DNA of 64,000 nt. Source: Carpediemonas membranifera (Eukaryota; Fornicata). Location of the stretch: the NCBI GenBank assembly GCA_019828565.1, contig JAHDYR010000064.1, forward strand, positions 744,001-808,000, read 5' to 3'. The position numbers and the translations under genes are program-made. The notes beneath the pieces were generated by a model. That model saw only the letters and a program-made list of their open reading frames with translations, was not told the origin of the DNA and searched no databases. Positions 60,636 to 64,000 of the stretch are shown piece after piece; the first letter of the stretch is position 1; each line of letters opens with the position of its first letter.

Positions 60636-62665
60636 ATGTCCAAGTCTGGTGCTTTGATCGATCGTTTTGCTGAGGATATCAAGCCGAAGCTCGATCTCAT
60701 CGATCGCCTTCGTGAAGTGGGCCTCGGTCAAATCGGCATCGGTCTGCCACAGATCGCTGTGGTTGGAGACCAGTCGACTGGTAAGTCTAGCATTCTCGTT
60801 CGTCTCGCACTCCCTAGGTTACACAGGAGAGTCTCGCCTGCATCTCCCTTCCTCGCGGTGAAGGTATCTGCACCAGATGCCCCATCGTCCTTCAGCTTCG
60901 GACCAGCGAGGACGATGTGGCTCAGGTGACCATCGCCTACGAGGACGCCCAGGGCAACAGCGTTAAGAAGCAATGCAAGGAGCATGAGGTCGACCAGTTC
61001 GTCCGCGAGGCCCAGAACGCCATCGCCGGCCACGGTAAGAACGTCATCGACAAGGAGATCACCCTCCTCATCGAGTCCAACAAGGTGCCCGACCTCACAT
61101 TGGTCGACCTGCCCGGCATCGTCCGCGTCGCCACAGAGGGTCAGGATGATGATATCGAGGAGCTCGTCAAGAACATGATCAAGCGCTACATCAGCAAGGA
61201 GGAGACGATCATCCTCGCCGTCTGCCCCGCCACTTCCGACCTCCCAACTGCGGAGTCCATCAAGATGGCACGCGAGGTCGACCGCAGTGGCTGCCGCACC
61301 ATCGGTGTCCTCACCAAGGTGGACCAGGTCAACGCCGCCGATCGCGAGAAGATGATCGTCGAGCCCTGCACCGGCGAAGCCTTGGTGAACCTCTCTCTCG
61401 GCTACATCGCCGTCCGCAACAGAAGCTCCCAGGACCTGAAGAACAACATGTCCTACGAGAAGGCTTTTGAGGTCGAGAACGCCTTCTTCACGAAGCCCGA
61501 GTTTTCCAGGCTCAAGCCCACGATGTTCGGCCGCGACGCCCTCGCGATGAAGCTGACTGAGATCCTTTCTGACCGCGTCAGTGAAAAGCTCCCCGACCTG
61601 AAGAAGGAGATCGCCAACCAGCTCGAGCAGGTCGCTTCTGAGCTGCAGGACCCCCGCTTCTCGAACGTCCCCCCTGAGGATGCACAGGGCCGCCGCTTCG
61701 TCCTGATGAAGATCCTCAACGACTCTGTCGCTGAGATCCGCGCCGTCCTTCAGCAGCAGAACGCGGTGAAGCTTGACGGAAATTACCGCTGCCGCGACTT
61801 CTTCAATGCGATGGCGGATCTCTCCAAGATCATTCATGCTAACTCTGTTGACTTCACGATGGACCTTGAAGACGAGGAGTTCAAGGAGAAGATCCAAGAA
61901 GCACGCCTCGCGACAGCCGGCATGGGCGCCGGGGTGGGCAACTACCTCAGCCACCAGGCCGCTATGCCCTTCGTCCGTTACTATCTTGACTCCATCCGCG
62001 ACGCCATCGACACCGCCATCGAGACTGCTTCAAAGGTTGTGCTCGACACGACTATCGACGCGATCAAGAGCAAGTGCAACGCCTATCCGCACGCCCGCCA
62101 AGTTGTCGAGGAGATGCTGTCTTCCTTCATCGAGGAGACCGCCGACTCCGTTAGAACGTCGGTATCTAACCTCATCCGCATGGAGCAGTCCGTCATCTAC
62201 GCCTGCAACGAGAACTACGATAAGGCCCTCGCCCAGCGCATGGCTGACCGCCTTCCCGAGGCCGACATCTTCAGCGAGAACTTCCAGACGGGCGAGAGGT
62301 ACTTTGACAAGGCCAAGATGGCCGCTTTCATGGAGGGTCTCAAGAACACCAACGCCAACCTCGAGCTTAACGACGACGAACGTCTCTACGACAACGTCCA
62401 GGTCTACATCTCCCATTGCGGCGACCGCCTAATGGACGCGATTCCTATGAAGATCGCATACCACTTTATTCTGCACTGCTGGCAGACTTTCACGGACGAC
62501 CTCGGGCAGATCAACTCCGAGGGCGCTGACAAGTTCATCGCTGACAAGAAGATCATGACGATCATCAAGGAGGACCGCGAGCTGAGGGGCAAGCGCGTGG
62601 AGCTGGAGAACACGCGCAAGATCCTCATGGAGAGCAAGCGTGTCATCCGCGAGGAGTTCTTCTAA
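60636..62665 (+). CDS. dynamin/Mx-like GTPase, intact copy (one intron)
   Basis: Large GTPase for membrane scission or fusion. Exons are 60636-60797 and 60827-62665, giving 666 aa. The GTPase domain has P-loop GDQSTGKSSIL (completed by splicing to ESLACISLPRGEGICTRCP), switch II DLPGIVRV and G4 TKVD. RNRSSQDL is also conserved. A helical middle/stalk and a C-terminal GED (ADKKIMTIIKEDRELRGKRV) follow. There is no PH domain and no Pro-rich tail, as in Mx and DRP-type dynamins. In Giardia-like cells one dynamin serves endocytic vacuoles and mitosomes. The role here is not shown by sequence. Confidence 0.94.
60798..60826 (+). other. intron, 29 nt (dynamin-like, right arm)
   Basis: 5' GTTCGT, 3' GTTACACAG. 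It lies just after the P-loop. A GTAAGT at 60781 looks like a donor, but using it would destroy the P-loop Lys-Ser. Confidence 0.92.
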
Positions 62666-62671
62666 TCGGCC

Positions 62672-62678
62672 AGTAAAC
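62672..62678 (+). promoter_or_regulatory. AGTAAAC, candidate polyadenylation signal (right-arm dynamin)
   Basis: 6 nt after the stop codon. Exact match to AGTRAAY. Confidence 0.5.
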
Positions 62679-63040
62679 TCGGCTTTATTATTCTGATCCT
62701 GCCAGAGAGATGGGGCGACCCAACCCGGCAGTTTATAATGGTGGTCCAGGTACTTGCACGCCAAAACGACATCAAGAGAGAAGTCTGTAAATGTCTGGTT
62801 GCGATGACCCGTCGATCCTTCTTGTTCATCCTTCTGCGCCACACACTCGGTAATCTCCAGATTTGCATCGATCCGGAATTGTCACTGGACCAGGGGCGGG
62901 ATCCGGTCTGTTGTGGGCCGGGTGACAGATATTAGAGAACCGAAACCACGAATCCACATCCGAGATCGACTCAATCTCGAGATTGAGATCTCGGACCGGC
63001 AGCGACTCCAAGAAGATAGCACGACACAACCATCCATCCT

Positions 63041-63554
63041 ATGGCAGCCAAGAAGATAAGCATCTACAAGGAAGTGAATACTGACGAGGAACTGCTTGAA
63101 TCTCTTCATACGCAAGGGCTCGCATGCATTGAAATTGCGTCGCAATTCTGGTTTGTCCTTGTTCTCATCATTCTAACGCAGTGGCTATGCAAAAGCAATG
63201 GAACAGACAACACGACGCATATTCATGGATCGAGGCGACAGGCCTATCCATTTTCTCCGCATTCTTGCCGAGAACTCGGAGCTCTTCGCTCCTTTGCGCG
63301 CAAGGTCAGCTCCTCACTTCGTCATCGTCAAGAACGGGGTCTTTGTCGAGATGTTGACTGGACTGGACCCCACGAAGTTCGAGCCTGCTATCCTGAAGTC
63401 CGCCCCGGCCTCGCTGGACGACTGTCCTCGAGAGAAAGACCTGCCCCCCTTCGACACCGATCATCTTATGCATATAATGAGCGCCCTGGACACACCCAAG
63501 CCGCCTGCCGAGTATCTGACCGTCTTTGAGGAGGAGGAAGAAGCCGACGAATAA
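63041..63554 (+). CDS. thioredoxin-fold protein, TXNDC/NME8-like (one intron)
   Basis: Exons are 63041-63150 and 63182-63554, giving 160 aa. The fold reads beta strand ACIEIASQF, active-site position CGYAK (Cys37; the second Cys of CxxC is Ala), helix KAMEQTTRRIFMDRG, strand IHFLRILAEN, cis-Pro-like SAPHFVIVKNG and a C-terminal helix, then an acidic tail ending EEEEEADE. The layout resembles the thioredoxin domain of axonemal NME8/TXNDC3-6 proteins. With one Cys it cannot act as a disulfide reductase in the usual way. It could be a structural or monothiol protein. Confidence 0.75.
63151..63181 (+). other. intron, 31 nt (thioredoxin-fold gene)
   Basis: 5' GTTTGT, 3' TTCTAACGCAG, with a consensus CTAAC branch sequence 4 nt before AG. 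It splits codon 37 (Cys). Confidence 0.92.
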
Positions 63555-63626
63555 ATGATCCATCTGCAGAGAAAGCACATGCCATACAGGCAGAGCAAAA
63601 TGTCAGAAAGCAAGTATTTACAAGGC

Positions 63627-64000
63627 TCAATCCAGCTCCTCGACAGTGGGAGCACCCTGGCTCTGGCCTGCACCACCGCCCATGCCGGGCATCCCGCCGG
63701 GCATCCCGCCCTGGGGGTTAGAGTAGAGCTTGGTCATGATGGGGGTCGAGACCTGCTCGAGATCCTTCTTCTTGGCCTCAAACTCCTCTTTGGTCGCGTC
63801 GACGTGGGTGTCAAGCCAGCTCATGACGTTCTTGATCTCAGTGTCGAGCTTGTCCTTGTCCTCGGCGGAGATCTTGTCCTTGAACTTCTCGTCCTCGATG
63901 GTGTTGCGGAGGGAGTAGGCGAAGTTCTCGAGGCCGTTGCGCGCCTCGACCTTCTCGCGGACCTTCTCATCCTCGGCCTTGAACCGCTCGGCGTCATTGA
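63627..64000 (-). CDS. HSP70: cytosolic HSP70, 3' part (runs off the window)
   Basis: Only the C-terminal about 123 residues of the chaperone are in the window. They cover the lid helices (RFKAEDEKVREKVEARNGLE, FAYSLRNTIEDEKFKDKIS, SWLDTH), a Gly/Met/Pro-rich linker (GGMPGGMPGMGGGAG) and the end PTVEELD. The GGMP-type linker and lack of an ER signal identify the cytosolic form. The terminal motif is EELD instead of the usual EEVD that binds TPR cochaperones. The ATPase domain lies beyond 64000. Confidence 0.95.
   Translation of the reverse strand, partial: NDAERFKAEDEKVREKVEARNGLENFAYSLRNTIEDEKFKDKISAEDKDKLDTEIKNVMSWLDTHVDATKEEFEAKKKDLEQVSTPIMTKLYSNPQGGMPGGMPGMGGGAGQSQGAPTVEELD

Larger units (their letters stand above)
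58797..62748 (-). repeat. right arm of the 3.95-kb inverted repeat
   Basis: Reverse complement of 54194-58142. This arm has the longer homopolymer at each of the three differences, and both genes in it are open. Confidence 0.95.

Noticed and set aside
60781-60826. Dynamin intron starting at GTAAGT (60781)
   Set aside because: The donor looks better by sequence, but it would remove the P-loop Lys-Ser-Ser. Starting at GTTCGT (60798) keeps the full P-loop and the frame.
54194-62748. Palindrome as a telomere hairpin or contig-end fold-back
   Set aside because: Both outer sides carry different unique genes (NCLX exchanger; thioredoxin-fold gene and HSP70) and there is a unique spacer, so it is internal. 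An assembly error remains possible and is listed as a test.
1-64000. CRISPR arrays, prokaryotic operons, ribosome binding sites
   Set aside because: None seen. The genes are eukaryotic with spliceosomal introns and individual spacers.

Overview
The window is nuclear DNA of an anaerobic, flagellated protist, most likely a free-living fornicate metamonad of the Carpediemonas type (inference). The evidence is: (i) eukaryotic genes (20S and 26S proteasome subunits, a WASH-complex FAM21-like protein, ARID, RAD52, HSP70, SHIPPO-repeat flagellar protein) on both strands, GC-rich and tightly packed; (ii) spliceosomal introns of only 28-35 nt whose ends resemble Giardia introns (5' GTWNGT-like, 3' YTAAC/CTCAC plus a few bases and AG); (iii) anaerobic metabolism (2[4Fe-4S] ferredoxin, a 1414-aa 2-hydroxyacyl-CoA dehydratase/activase fusion of bacterial type, iron alcohol dehydrogenase, organellar IscS); (iv) Giardia-like cathepsin B and a (T/A)GTAAAC motif just after several stop codons.

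Layout. 1-13.1 kb is a stack of nested retroelements. A DIRS-like RT gene on the minus strand is cut by Ty3/gypsy element E2 (minus). E2 is cut in its integrase by element E1 (plus, 5' end outside the window) and, between protease and reverse transcriptase, by complete element E3 (plus, 3768-8292). E3 has 76-bp LTRs, a 4-bp GAAT target duplication and a chromodomain integrase. 13.4-32.1 kb: ferredoxin, proteasome alpha subunit, EDC4-like WD protein, dehydratase fusion, cysteine desulfurase, a candidate Pol I factor (TAF1C/Rrn6-like), ARID protein, a Pro-rich unknown and an RRM protein. 32.4-37.8 kb: a small membrane protein, a coiled-coil protein, FAM21-like protein and an SH3/coiled-coil protein. 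37.8-38.6 kb: the C-terminal relic of a Fanzor/TnpB-type RNA-guided nuclease between 26-bp direct repeats. 38.6-44.4 kb: L7Ae/Rpp38-like, coiled-coil, Fe-ADH, RPT3 and RAD52. 44.4-46 kb: a gene-free stretch with a repeated C-tract motif, tRNA-Lys(UUU) and a broken UTP21 fragment. 46-53.9 kb: SH3/PH protein, endonuclease V, SHIPPO protein, unknown protein, and an NCLX-type cation/Ca2+ exchanger.

54,194-62,748 is a near-perfect inverted duplication. Two arms of about 3.95 kb (54,194-58,142 and 58,797-62,748) flank a 654-bp unique spacer holding a tRNA-like gene. Each arm carries a dynamin/Mx-like GTPase gene and a divergent cathepsin B gene. I found only three differences between the arms, all single-base deletions in homopolymers of the left arm, and two of them break its genes. 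After the palindrome come a thioredoxin-fold protein and the 3' end of a cytosolic HSP70 ending in EELD rather than EEVD.

Nearly every open reading frame break in the window is a one-base change in a homopolymer, which fits sequencing error at least as well as gene decay. Many open frames opposite the GC-rich genes are codon-bias shadows and are not listed.
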